Source of the DNA: an uncultured Christensenella sp.
GTDB taxonomy: Bacteria > Bacillota > Clostridia > Christensenellales > UBA1242
DNA length: 19,671 nucleotides
Direction: 5' to 3'
Assembly: GCA_948471335.1 (NCBI GenBank)
Contig: CAOKRZ010000009.1
Coordinates: 1 to 19,671 of the forward strand
The notes beneath the pieces were generated by a model. It was not told the DNA's origin and did not search any database. It saw only the letters and a list, made by a program, of their open reading frames with translations. Shown piece by piece: positions 1 to 8,197 of the stretch (position 1 is its first letter; each line of letters begins with the position of its first letter). Made by a program: the position numbers and the translations under genes.

Positions 1-1
1 C

Positions 2-3000
2 TGGATCAATTATGCAAATATTTCGATCACAAATTCTAATCTTGTTGTCAAAGATTTCACAAATCTTGTTGAGAACAAAGAAATCACAATCGTCATCTCA
101 AGAAACTATGATGGCGGATCTGAAAAAGCACTTTCAATTGTTGGAGGAAAGGCAACATACACATTTGTTATCAATCCTTCAAAAGATTTTGCTCTTGAGT
201 ATGAAGAACTTGACAACATTGTCGTTGACGGAAACGATGCAACAATCACTGTTTCTGCAAATGACGGACAATTCAATGTGACCACAGCTGAAAAGCTTGA
301 AGATTTTGTTGAAGTTGAAATCGGCGGACAAACCTATTACCTCTCAAAGAAAGACACAACTTTCTATAGATGGGAAGCTGGCGCAAAAATCTATCAAGAG
401 GCTTCTGGCAGCGATGTGACAACTGGGGCTCAAACTTTGAAGTCAACTTATGTTGTTGAAAACAGCAATGGAGGCACAGCTTACAACATAGGCACCGAAG
501 AAAACCCTGAATGGTTGAGAACTTCTGAAGCAGAAGAAATCATAAACCGCACTCTTACAGGCAACATGTACACATTTAATAAAGACACTGCAGTTTATGT
601 GAAGAATGGCAACACTTACGAAATCACTTCAGACGTAAGACTTACAGAAGATTACGAATATCAAAAACGTATTGATATCAAACTCTCACTTAAACAAAAG
701 ACTGAGGGCGGTGGATCAAGTGGCACAGGCATTCCAATCAACAAAGACTTAAGCATCAGAATGGTTGGAGAGAACGAGAAAGGCGTTGATTTTGAATATG
801 ATACAAGAAATGGAATCTTGTCAATTCTCACTCCAAACTTCCTTGCACAAGATACAACTTATGAGTGCCTTCTTTACACAACTTATGGTCTTACAGGCAA
901 ACTTACAGTCAATATGAAGGCAAGCATTCAAGTTGAACTTAACGAAACAAAACTGAATGTTGCTGCAGGACAGTCATACAGCATTGCTGATTTTGTCACA
1001 AATAAAGAAGCTGGCGATGTGATTGAAATAACAAGTGCTGACGACACGAAGTTTAAAGTTGAAAATGGCAAAATAACTTTCTACTCAACTTTCACTTCAT
1101 ATGACATAACTTTAGCTGCTTCACTTACAAGAGGCGAAAACGCTGTCAACTTCCAAATTCCACTTAAAGTAAATCCAAATCTTACAGTGCAAGACAATAT
1201 TTATAAAGAGGTTTTTGCAAACAGTACAACTGCATTTGATGCTTCAACTTTCATAAATGGACTTTCTGAAGAAGGAACTCTTTCAGACGGCACAACAATA
1301 ACATTCACTTTCATAAACACTGAGGCAAGCTCAGTAATTCCAGGAAGTGCAACTGAAGCAGAAAATGTTGTATTGAATCCTTCAACTGTTGGCAAATCTG
1401 GTTCAAGAGAGAATCTCATTGTCACAGCGCACCTCTCAACAGGTGAAACGCAAGAGATCCCATTCAGCGTTCTTGTGAAGTGCAGCGGAACAGTTACTGT
1501 GAATTATCCAAGCCCTGCAGGGACAGCACTTGATGCTGAGTACCTTGAAGTTGAAAAAAATGGCGTCACATTTGATGCTGGAAATTTCTTCAACTCAAAT
1601 GCAGTATTTGCTGCTGGAAACAGAGTTGTTCGCGAAAAAGTAAACAGCGCGGAAGAAGCTGAAAAGATAATTACCATTAAAGAAATCTACAATGCAACTT
1701 TAACAAATGGCATAAACGAAGATGGTAATGATAGAATTCTTACTAATGCCAATATAGGGGCAAATATTGATGAGACACAATCTCTCACTTTCAATAAAAC
1801 AAGTACGTTGAGTGAAGGAAGAGTTGTCTTCACAATCAACTATAACGGCTATGAAGAAGACTACACAGTCATTCTTGTTGACAACGCATTGTCAATTGTC
1901 ATCAATGCGCAAAACCCAACAGAAGACAACGGAAGCATTTCTGAAGACTTCTATGTTGAAAATTTGGGTAACGACAAAGCAATATTCGCACAAAACAGAA
2001 TGGCAAAATTAAGCGTTAGACTTGATGCGCCAACAGGAGAATATATTGCACTCTTTGACGAAAAAGAAGTGCCTTTCACAATAAATGAAAGCGATCGCGG
2101 AAAGATTAAATATGTTGACGGCAAAGGTGCTTTAGTCGGATATGAGAAAATTTACTCAGCAAGCGATGAAGACCAAAACGACATCTGGAGTACACTCCTG
2201 ACTGAAAAGCCAACAACCACAAGCAGAATTGTATTGACTTACAATGGCGTTGAGGTTAGTTACGACAAATATAAATCGATCACTATTAATGGCTTAAAAT
2301 TGTATGAATACGAATTTACCACAAACGGAATTGATGCGCAAACTTCAATTAAGAAAGCAACTTTCAAATATTCTGACGGAAGAGACGTGACAAAAGATTT
2401 TGATCTTAATTACAGCTACTATGCAAGACTTGACATTGCGGCAAACACTGCAAGTGTTGGCGAAAAGAATTTCATAATTCACGAAATGACAGCTCTGAAA
2501 GATACAGCAAACCTGTTTGAAGTGATTGGGCTTAAACGTCGCAGCACTGGCACACCTATCACAAACTTAAGAGGTATTAATGCGACAGTTAATGTAAGTT
2601 TCACTCCACCTGATGCAGATAGCGAGCTTTTCAATAACGCAAGACAAGCAATCTTGAAGAGCAACAAGTTGACAGATAGTGAAAGAGCTTGGTTTACAGA
2701 ATTGGGTGACAAATTGTTTGATGAATATTATGACGAAGCAGCAAAGGCGGCGGATACACCATTTATTCGTCATTCTCCTGTCACAGAAGATGGCAAGGAT
2801 ATCATTTGGAACATTTTTGCTTATGGCGCAACAAACTATGGAAACTATAACCTCGTCACTGTTACTTATAGCGTTGGAACTTACTCTAAAGTATTCTATG
2901 TGATTTTCAAATCTGTGCCTGACTATGTGCTTGAACTCAATGAAGGCAATGCAGCATATAAAATTGGCGAAACTCCTTCAAACAAAGAAAATATGCTTGA

Positions 3001-5452
3001 AATAAGAGAAACTGTTTTGGATGGAGATACAAACCCAGGTGTAAATCTCACAAGAGACTACATTGTTGTAAAGCATGGCAGCAATCAAACAAATGTTTCA
3101 ACAAACTTTACTTATACTCTTAAATATAATGAACCTCATGGCACAGAATTCTATAACAACGAAACAAATGTGACTCAAAAACTTGGCACTGTTAAAGAGA
3201 TTGACAAAAAGTGGACAATAGCTCCTTTGGATTGGGAAAAAATAAAAAATAAAAAGAATGAAACAATAGGCTTGCAAAAGAAAGGTGCAATTGAAAATCT
3301 TGGCATTAATCCAGCAATTTTCGGCACAAAACAATTCATGCTTGAAGCAATTGATACTTATGGCTTTAATTTCAGATTCTTCTTTGAAATCACTTCTCAA
3401 ACAACCCCTACAATCACAGGCGGAAATCTCACTCTTATTGAAAATGAGACGTTTGAAATCGGCGCAAGTGCAACATATATAAATATCGCTGAGACTGGAA
3501 GCGAAAACAACAATGAACAACTTTTGACTTACACTTCAAAGCAAGAGGATGCAGCAGCTTCGGGCGGAAAGAAACTTATCAACATCGCAGGATTGCAAAA
3601 TCATATCGTTCTGTTTAATAACACAGATTATTTCGAAAAGAATGATGATACAAATCTTTATGAGTTAAAAACAACGCCGGAGAACCCTGTCGCTGGAACA
3701 ACTTACTACAACTGGGCACAAGGGACAACTCCAATTGCTTCAGCCCTTCTTGAGGCATCAAAATATCCACAAATCAAAGTTGAAAGCATTGAATTCAGAG
3801 TCGGAAATGAAAGCGCAGGAAGTGTGACTATTAAAGAGACTGATTCGACAAACCTTAGAGTCAACGAAGGAGGACAATTGCTTGGCGGCGGAACGGGTGC
3901 AATTTCAAACTCATTCACAATGCCAATGATTCAATCAAACAAATTCTATAATGGCGGAAATGAGTTTGTGGCAAACATGTATATCACTCTTGACTATAAC
4001 AGCTCAGAAACTTGCACAGTCATGAAAACGGTCACAATCAAAAGGGCTGTCACAATTGACGGTATGCCTGATGACTATGTTCGTGAAGGCGAAGCATTTG
4101 ATTTGTTGGGAGAGAATGGGCAATTCAAAATTAGTGACAGTAAGTATAAGATTGAAAGTGTCATCAATGACACATTGGAAGTAACTCTTCCAAAAAATTC
4201 TCAAGAAATTCAATTTACATTGACAGTAGGCGGTGACTCTAGACAAGTCAAACTGAAAAATAGTACTGGTGCTGACAAAACATTCCCAGTTTCAATCTCT
4301 AAAGAACTTGGAGTTGATTTGAAAGATGGTCAAACTTTCAGCGTAAGTGATGTTAAATACACAAATATAACTGACACACCTACATCAGCTGTTTATTCAA
4401 GCCCTAGCGATATATACACAAGCGAAGAATCAGTTGCAAGAACTGTTAAGTTTGGATATAGAGACTTGGCTAGCGGAAATTGGGGAACCCCAACTGTTAC
4501 TGATTCTAATTTTGTATGGAATGTTAGCTCAGATAATAATCCACAAGACAAAGTTCAACTTGCGTCTGTAGGAAATCTTAAAAACGCAAAAGGCATAGAC
4601 TACACCAAGTCATATATTTTCAATGTTAAGCCTAAACCTGCGACAACTCCTGGCGAGGGCGGCGAAGCGACAACTGCAGATACAACCACAGCAGGAACAA
4701 CTTCAATCAGAATTGAAAGAAAATATTTCGTAACTTGGAAATACTCTTCTGCAGAATGGCCAATTGGCGATATCGCTATTGCGGCGTCTAAATCTGGAAA
4801 TACTTATACAGTGGATTGGAGTGTTATTGCCGAAAAACTCACATTGCAATATCTTGATAAGAGCACAAATGGTGCAGAGATGACAAAAATTGACGAGTCA
4901 GGAAAAGGCTATACTGATTTTGAAATCAAGATAGTTAAAGCTAATGATGAAAATTCTTCTGGTGCAGCTAAGTTTGAAGACGGAACGCTGACAACGCTTG
5001 AAGGCTTTGACCCAAGACAATACATCAGACTTGCAATTTACCGCAAGGTAAGCGGTGGTGACGACCATGAAGAAGCTGTATTTACTGATGAAATAATGTT
5101 CCACTTATTTGTTGAATCTCAAACATTTGAATTTGAAGTTACAGGAGAGACACCTTCTCAAAACTTGAAGGTTTCTCTTCCAGCGAATGCTGGCAACGTT
5201 AATTTTGAAGTTAAAGTTTTAAGAACAAAAACAGAAGGCGATACTTCAGTTGAAGAAGTGGTCAATAAAATCGAGCTTTCAAAAATCAATGGTGAAGAAA
5301 GCCCAGAAACTTTTGAATGTGAACTTACAGGCGTAACTTTGCAAAAAGGTGACAGAATTGTCATAACTTATCACATTCTCAAAAATGGAACACTTCTTGC
5401 TTCAACTTCGGTTGAGGATATCGGCACAAAAGTTGTGTTTCAGTATGAGTAA
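2..5452 (+). CDS. Giant secreted/surface beta-repeat protein, 5' end outside window
   Basis: The reading frame is open from the first full codon at position 2 to TAA at 5450-5452 (1816 residues seen), so the N-terminus and any signal peptide lie upstream. A GTG at 278 is internal and there is no reason to start there. The protein is rich in Thr, Asn, Ser, Glu and Val and poor in Cys. It reads as many consecutive beta-strand segments of 70-100 residues, as in bacterial Ig-like or cadherin-like surface proteins. A Thr/Pro/Gly-rich linker is encoded near 4630-4700. The C-terminus (ending VFQYE) has no LPxTG motif, membrane segment or recognisable wall-binding repeats, so any anchor must be N-terminal or absent. 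The cardiolipin synthase gene follows 23 bp downstream and is probably cotranscribed. The surface role is inferred from composition; no enzyme motif was recognised. Confidence 0.8.
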   Translation, partial: WINYANISITNSNLVVKDFTNLVENKEITIVISRNYDGGSEKALSIVGGKATYTFVINPSKDFALEYEELDNIVVDGNDATITVSANDGQFNVTTAEKLEDFVEVEIGGQTYYLSKKDTTFYRWEAGAKIYQEASGSDVTTGAQTLKSTYVVENSNGGTAYNIGTEENPEWLRTSEAEEIINRTLTGNMYTFNKDTAVYVKNGNTYEITSDVRLTEDYEYQKRIDIKLSLKQKTEGGGSSGTGIPINKDLSIRMVGENEKGVDFEYDTRNGILSILTPNFLAQDTTYECLLYTTYGLTGKLTVNMKASIQVELNETKLNVAAGQSYSIADFVTNKEAGDVIEITSADDTKFKVENGKITFYSTFTSYDITLAASLTRGENAVNFQIPLKVNPNLTVQDNIYKEVFANSTTAFDASTFINGLSEEGTLSDGTTITFTFINTEASSVIPGSATEAENVVLNPSTVGKSGSRENLIVTAHLSTGETQEIPFSVLVKCSGTVTVNYPSPAGTALDAEYLEVEKNGVTFDAGNFFNSNAVFAAGNRVVREKVNSAEEAEKIITIKEIYNATLTNGINEDGNDRILTNANIGANIDETQSLTFNKTSTLSEGRVVFTINYNGYEEDYTVILVDNALSIVINAQNPTEDNGSISEDFYVENLGNDKAIFAQNRMAKLSVRLDAPTGEYIALFDEKEVPFTINESDRGKIKYVDGKGALVGYEKIYSASDEDQNDIWSTLLTEKPTTTSRIVLTYNGVEVSYDKYKSITINGLKLYEYEFTTNGIDAQTSIKKATFKYSDGRDVTKDFDLNYSYYARLDIAANTASVGEKNFIIHEMTALKDTANLFEVIGLKRRSTGTPITNLRGINATVNVSFTPPDADSELFNNARQAILKSNKLTDSERAWFTELGDKLFDEYYDEAAKAADTPFIRHSPVTEDGKDIIWNIFAYGATNYGNYNLVTVTYSVGTYSKVFYVIFKSVPDYVLELNEGNAAYKIGETPSNKENMLEIRETVLDGDTNPGVNLTRDYIVVKHGSNQTNVSTNFTYTLKYNEPHGTEFYNNETNVTQKLGTVKEIDKKWTIAPLDWEKIKNKKNETIGLQKKGAIENLGINPAIFGTKQFMLEAIDTYGFNFRFFFEITSQTTPTITGGNLTLIENETFEIGASATYINIAETGSENNNEQLLTYTSKQEDAAASGGKKLINIAGLQNHIVLFNNTDYFEKNDDTNLYELKTTPENPVAGTTYYNWAQGTTPIASALLEASKYPQIKVESIEFRVGNESAGSVTIKETDSTNLRVNEGGQLLGGGTGAISNSFTMPMIQSNKFYNGGNEFVANMYITLDYNSSETCTVMKTVTIKRAVTIDGMPDDYVREGEAFDLLGENGQFKISDSKYKIESVINDTLEVTLPKNSQEIQFTLTVGGDSRQVKLKNSTGADKTFPVSISKELGVDLKDGQTFSVSDVKYTNITDTPTSAVYSSPSDIYTSEESVARTVKFGYRDLASGNWGTPTVTDSNFVWNVSSDNNPQDKVQLASVGNLKNAKGIDYTKSYIFNVKPKPATTPGEGGEATTADTTTAGTTSIRIERKYFVTWKYSSAEWPIGDIAIAASKSGNTYTVDWSVIAEKLTLQYLDKSTNGAEMTKIDESGKGYTDFEIKIVKANDENSSGAAKFEDGTLTTLEGFDPRQYIRLAIYRKVSGGDDHEEAVFTDEIMFHLFVESQTFEFEVTGETPSQNLKVSLPANAGNVNFEVKVLRTKTEGDTSVEEVVNKIELSKINGEESPETFECELTGVTLQKGDRIVITYHILKNGTLLASTSVEDIGTKVVFQYE

Positions 5453-5475
5453 AAATCTAAAAAAGGAGGAAGGGT

Positions 5476-6936
5476 ATGGACTGGGCGACAACAATCTTTG
5501 CAATCGTGACAGCGACTGCGGGTATAAACTTTATGCTTTTGATTGTTATGGTTTTTCTCGAAAAGAAAAAACTTCAAACAATCACTGCGTGGCTGACAGT
5601 TCTCACTTTTCTTCCTGTTTTAGGCTTTCTTCTCTATGTTATTTTTGGAAGCGGATTGTCACTTCGGACAAGACGCATGATCAAAAAGAAATCTATTTCA
5701 GAACATGACATTATAAGCAGCATAGAGGGCATTCAAACACTTGAAAATGCCAAGCTTGATGGAATGAGCGAAGAAGAACAAAAACTGGTCACACTATGTT
5801 ATAACTTTGGGGCATATCCATGTCCTGGAAACAGCGTGAAGATTTTCACAGATGGAAAGGGAAAAATTGAAGCGCTCAAAAAAGACCTTCTTGCAGCAAA
5901 AAAAACAATCAATATTGAATATTACATTTTTGCAAAAGATAAGGTCGGCAAAGAGATCATGGAAATCCTTTGTCAGAAAGCGAGAGAGGGTGTTGATGTC
6001 AAACTTATCTATGATTCAATAGGCTCAAGAAAAACTCCAAGGCGTTTTTTCAAAAAGCTTAAAAAAGCTGGCGGAAAAGTGTGTGAGTTTTTCCCTCCAC
6101 TTTTTCATATAAGAATGATCAATTTGAAGCTTAACTATCGCAACCACCGAAAGATTGTTGTTATTGACGGAAAATATGGCTGGACTGGCGGGATCAACAT
6201 CAGGGGAGATCATTTGGGGCTTAACAAAAAGCTCTCGCCTTGGCGCGACACGCATATAAGGATTGAAGGCAGCGGTGTTTATCCTCTTCAAAACATTTTC
6301 CTGGATGACTATCGTTATTGCAACAATGACAATACTCCACCGATTATGTATCTTGAAAATGGATACTTCCCTTCGCCTCAAATATGTGGTGATGCCCTTA
6401 TTCAAGTGATTGATTCTGGGCCTGACAGCTCGATTCAAAAAATCAAAGAAGCTTTTGTCAAAATGATTGTTTCTGCGAAAAAGAGGGTGTATATTCAAAC
6501 TCCATATTTCATTCCTGATGACGTATTTTTCAGCGCACTTCGAATTGCAATCAAAAGCGGCGTGGATGTGAGAATTATGGTGCCAAAAGTGCCTGATAAG
6601 AGAACGGTCTACCTTGCAACTCTTTCCTATCTCAAGGAAATGGCAGATATAGGCGTGAAGATCTATCTGTATAAAGGCTTTTTGCACAGCAAGGCAATCA
6701 TCATTGACGAAAACAAAGTTTCAATTGGCACTTGCAATATGGATAACCGTTCGTTTGGTCTTAACTTTGAAGACAGCGCTGTTATCTATTCAAGAAAAAT
6801 AAATGAAGAATACTGCAAAATCTTTGATAAAGACATTGAAAACTCAATGCCAGCAGATAAAGAATATTTTGCAAAGAAAAGGTGGCTGACCAAAATGTTG
6901 CAGGCAATCATGAGGCTTTTGTCACCACTATTTTAG
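5476..6936 (+). CDS. cls: Cardiolipin synthase (two-HKD phospholipase D superfamily)
   Basis: This 486-residue protein has the full family length. Two N-terminal membrane segments (about residues 5-27 and 36-57) are followed by a cytoplasmic-type catalytic body with two HxKxxxxD motifs: H224-K226-D231 (HRKIVVID) and H404-K406-D411 (HSKAIIID), each followed by a G/N-rich stretch as in bacterial Cls. The family condenses two phosphatidylglycerol molecules into cardiolipin plus glycerol at the membrane. A strong AAGGAGGAAGG ribosome site sits just upstream of ATG 5476. The gene lies 23 bp after the giant surface protein with no terminator between them, so it is probably in the same transcript. 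A clear terminator follows. Another PLD-family phosphatidyltransferase is the only realistic alternative. Confidence 0.95.
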   Translation: MDWATTIFAIVTATAGINFMLLIVMVFLEKKKLQTITAWLTVLTFLPVLGFLLYVIFGSGLSLRTRRMIKKKSISEHDIISSIEGIQTLENAKLDGMSEEEQKLVTLCYNFGAYPCPGNSVKIFTDGKGKIEALKKDLLAAKKTINIEYYIFAKDKVGKEIMEILCQKAREGVDVKLIYDSIGSRKTPRRFFKKLKKAGGKVCEFFPPLFHIRMINLKLNYRNHRKIVVIDGKYGWTGGINIRGDHLGLNKKLSPWRDTHIRIEGSGVYPLQNIFLDDYRYCNNDNTPPIMYLENGYFPSPQICGDALIQVIDSGPDSSIQKIKEAFVKMIVSAKKRVYIQTPYFIPDDVFFSALRIAIKSGVDVRIMVPKVPDKRTVYLATLSYLKEMADIGVKIYLYKGFLHSKAIIIDENKVSIGTCNMDNRSFGLNFEDSAVIYSRKINEEYCKIFDKDIENSMPADKEYFAKKRWLTKMLQAIMRLLSPLF

Positions 6937-6942
6937 AAAAAG

Positions 6943-6974
6943 AAAAAAAGATATCAGTTTTTGATATCTTTTTT
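6943..6974 (+). terminator. Rho-independent terminator after cls
   Basis: The stem GATATCA/TGATATC (6950-6956 with 6962-6968) is extended by an A-run pairing with a T-run, around a 5-nt loop. It ends the surface-protein/cls transcript. Confidence 0.85.
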
Positions 6975-6975
6975 A

Positions 6976-7004
6976 TTGCAATTCGTTTAATTTTGTGATA
7001 TAAT
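6976..7004 (+). promoter_or_regulatory. Promoter of the tRNA-Arg(ACG) locus
   Basis: TTGCAA (6976-6981), a 17-bp spacer, then TATAAT (6999-7004) with an extended TGA just before it. Transcription would start near 7011, just before the tRNA 5' fragment at 7025. I see no comparable promoter directly before the intact tRNA at 7187, so this one probably drives both. Confidence 0.75.
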
Positions 7005-7024
7005 GACATCTGTAAATTGATTAT

Positions 7025-7044
7025 GCGTCGCTAGCTCAGCTGGA
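7025..7044 (+). pseudogene. 5' fragment of a tRNA-Arg gene
   Basis: Positions 7023-7044 match 7185-7206 (start of the intact tRNA-Arg and 2 bp before it) at 21 of 22 positions, covering acceptor strand, D-stem and part of the D-loop. The match stops after GCTGGA, and no anticodon arm or T-arm follows in order. The single difference lies in the acceptor: GCGTCGC here against GCGCCGC in the intact gene. The T here would pair with the A in the 3' strand GCGACGC, so the fragment appears to keep the ancestral base. Confidence 0.75.
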
Positions 7045-7184
7045 AAAGAAACTTCGTTTTTTGCGCCGTCGTCGAATTTTCACAAAACCTTGCAAGCAAG
7101 TTTGTGACTCTTCTCCTAGGCTAATGAGCTACGCTCCAACGAATTGAATTCGCCTTGATAATCATTTACAAAAACATACTTAAT
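7045..7184. other. Hairpin-rich segment between tRNA fragment and intact tRNA
   Basis: No gene is credible here. Small inverted repeats occur in series: GAAAC/GTTTT near 7048-7060, CACAAA/TTTGTG near 7080-7107, and CGAATT/AATTCG at 7139-7152. Read on the minus strand, 7137 down to about 7112 contains GAGCGTAGCTCATTAGCC, which looks like a tRNA acceptor/D-arm, but no complete tRNA follows. I read it as rearranged tRNA debris, with low certainty. Confidence 0.4.
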
Positions 7185-7186
7185 AT

Positions 7187-7263
7187 GCGCCGCTAGCTCA
7201 GCTGGATAGAGCGTTGGTCTACGGAACCAAAGGTCAGGGGTTCGAATCCCTTGCGACGCACCA
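7187..7263 (+). tRNA. tRNA-Arg (anticodon ACG)
   Basis: A full cloverleaf with encoded CCA (7261-7263). D-stem GCTC/GAGC, anticodon stem TTGGT/ACCAA, loop CTACGGA with anticodon ACG, and T-arm AGGGG-TTCGAAT-CCCTT. In bacteria this tRNA is normally edited to ICG and reads CGU, CGC and CGA. The acceptor stem GCGCCGC/GCGACGC has a C4-A69 mismatch, unusual for a functional tRNA; the upstream fragment carries the base that would pair. It is followed by its own terminator. Confidence 0.93.
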
Positions 7264-7264
7264 T

Positions 7265-7287
7265 AAAATCCCGTTTGGGATTTTTTT
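7265..7287 (+). terminator. Terminator after tRNA-Arg(ACG)
   Basis: AAAATCCC (7265-7272), loop GTTT, GGGATTTT (7277-7284), then further T residues. It begins 1 nt after the encoded CCA. Confidence 0.85.
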
Positions 7288-7289
7288 AT

Positions 7290-7403
7290 TGTGTGGGATT
7301 CGAGCCCCATCGGGGTTCGTTCCTGTCGGAACCGGACCGCGGACAAGCCGCTCCCGCCTTTGGCTAAAAACTTGCCACTGGCAACTTTTATTAACGCGTC
7401 GGC
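7290..7403. other. GC-rich hairpin-dense tRNA debris
   Basis: This stretch is clearly richer in G+C than its surroundings and has no credible gene. It holds four hairpins in series: CGAGCCCC/GGGGTTCG (7301-7319), GTTCC/GGAAC (7319-7332), GCGG/CCGC (7339-7351) and TTGCC/GGCAA (7372-7384). T-arm-like strings occur on both strands around 7294-7310 (on the minus strand GGGGCTCGAATCCC). It may be rearranged tRNA sequence or a structured RNA; I cannot decide which. Confidence 0.4.
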
Positions 7404-7419
7404 CCCTTGCGACGCACCA
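7404..7419 (+). pseudogene. 3' fragment of the tRNA-Arg gene
   Basis: CCCTTGCGACGCACCA (7404-7419) is identical to the last 16 nt of the intact tRNA-Arg (7248-7263): the 3' T-stem, the acceptor strand and CCA. Nothing resembling an anticodon arm precedes it in order. Like the intact gene, it is followed at once by a terminator. A duplicated tRNA 3' end is what tRNA-targeting integration or decay of a tandem copy would leave. Confidence 0.75.
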
Positions 7420-7420
7420 A

Positions 7421-7443
7421 AAAATTCCGCTAGGGATTTTTTT
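7421..7443 (+). terminator. Second tRNA-type terminator
   Basis: AAAATTCC (7421-7428), loop GCTA, GGGATTTT (7433-7440) and more T residues. It is a diverged copy of the terminator at 7265-7287, duplicated together with the tRNA 3' end. Confidence 0.75.
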
Positions 7444-7446
7444 ATT

Positions 7447-7474
7447 TTGTTTAAATCTAATTAAGTGATATAAT
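7447..7474 (+). promoter_or_regulatory. Promoter of the HD-domain gene
   Basis: An extended -10, TGATATAAT (TATAAT at 7469-7474), with a poor -35 (TTGTTT at 7447-7452, 16-bp spacer). The ribosome site TTAGGAG lies 6 nt before ATG 7495. Confidence 0.65.
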
Positions 7475-7494
7475 AATTTCGTTAGGAGTTCAAA

Positions 7495-8118
7495 ATGTTG
7501 AAAGACGCATTTAAATTTTATTATAAAGCAACAGAATTGAAAGACATGCTTAGGCAAGGTGCTGTTCAATGGGAAGTTGATAAGAAGCGACTTGAAAGCA
7601 TTGCTGAACATACATATGGCTGTATGATTTTGGCAATTTCTTTACAATCTGAATTAAAGTTAGATATTGATTTGGGCAAAACTCTTGAAATGCTAACAAT
7701 TCATGAATTGGAAGAACTCGCTATTGGAGATGTTACGCCTTTAGATCATATTGACAAAAAGGCATTAAAAACAAAAGCAAGAAATGCTGTATATGGTTTT
7801 GTGAAAGACCTAAATCAATGCGATAGACTTATGGCTCTTACAGATGAGTTTAATTTAAGTGAGACGAAAGAATCAAAATTTGCAAAAGCAGTAGATAAAC
7901 TTGAATGCGTTTTAGAATTTAAAAAATATCAAGATTTAGGACAGGTATCTCTTTCCCATTTAAAGCCTGAAATGCTGGATAATAAGTATTTGAAGGCTTA
8001 TGTTGAAAGTGGTAAATATGATTTGGCTGACATTTTCTTCTTATATCACATGCCAGCTTTTAAGGAATTTGGTATAGACGAAAATTATTGGTATACTAAA
8101 TTAAAACCATTGAAGTAA
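7495..8118 (+). CDS. HD-domain phosphohydrolase, YfbR/HDDC2-like
   Basis: This 207-residue protein follows the pattern of the YfbR/HDDC2 group, which includes metal-dependent 5'-deoxynucleotidases: AEHT with H39, IHELEELAIGDVTP (residues 69-82), and the distal D134 in AVDKLE. The canonical HD dyad is HE (H70-E71); E74 and D79 are kept. Glutamate can bind metal, so it may be active, but the change is notable. Start ATG 7495 has TTAGGAG at good spacing. The gene lies just after the tRNA-Arg(ACG) debris. By hand count 11 of its 30 leucine codons are TTA, against 0 of 13 in the Nudix gene next door, which suggests recent acquisition. The substrate cannot be told from sequence. Confidence 0.78.
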   Translation: MLKDAFKFYYKATELKDMLRQGAVQWEVDKKRLESIAEHTYGCMILAISLQSELKLDIDLGKTLEMLTIHELEELAIGDVTPLDHIDKKALKTKARNAVYGFVKDLNQCDRLMALTDEFNLSETKESKFAKAVDKLECVLEFKKYQDLGQVSLSHLKPEMLDNKYLKAYVESGKYDLADIFFLYHMPAFKEFGIDENYWYTKLKPLK

Positions 8119-8147
8119 CATTTTTCAATAGAAATATTTTATTTTTA

Positions 8148-8176
8148 TTGTTTTTAATGCTTTTATATGATATAAT
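8148..8176 (+). promoter_or_regulatory. Promoter of the Nudix gene
   Basis: TTGTTT (8148-8153), a 17-bp spacer, and TATAAT (8171-8176) preceded by extended TGA. The predicted start near 8183 lies after the ATG at 8180, which excludes that ATG as the start codon. Confidence 0.75.
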
Positions 8177-8197
8177 AAAATGTATAGGAGAGAAATA

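Noticed and set aside
278..280. GTG as start of the giant protein
   Set aside because: The same frame is open to the window edge with identical composition, and no ribosome site precedes 278.
3098..3520. 140-codon minus-strand frame inside the giant protein
   Set aside because: It is antisense to a continuous long coding frame; its Cys/Phe-rich composition is typical of a reverse-strand artefact.
6025..6687. 220-codon minus-strand frame inside cls
   Set aside because: It is antisense to a confidently identified enzyme gene and shows no family pattern or ribosome site.
7116..7346. Minus-strand frame containing GIRTPDLWFRRPTLYPAELA
   Set aside because: This is the well-known false protein obtained by translating the reverse strand of a tRNA gene; it spans tRNA-Arg(ACG).
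7025..7419. A single tRNA-Arg split by an intron
   Set aside because: The 5' part stops in the D-loop, not the anticodon loop where group I introns sit; no intron core is seen and a complete tRNA lies in between.
7214..7611. Frames on both strands across the tRNA debris (7214-7468 plus, 7234-7611 minus)
   Set aside because: They run through the tRNA, terminators and hairpins, have no ribosome site and no protein-like pattern.
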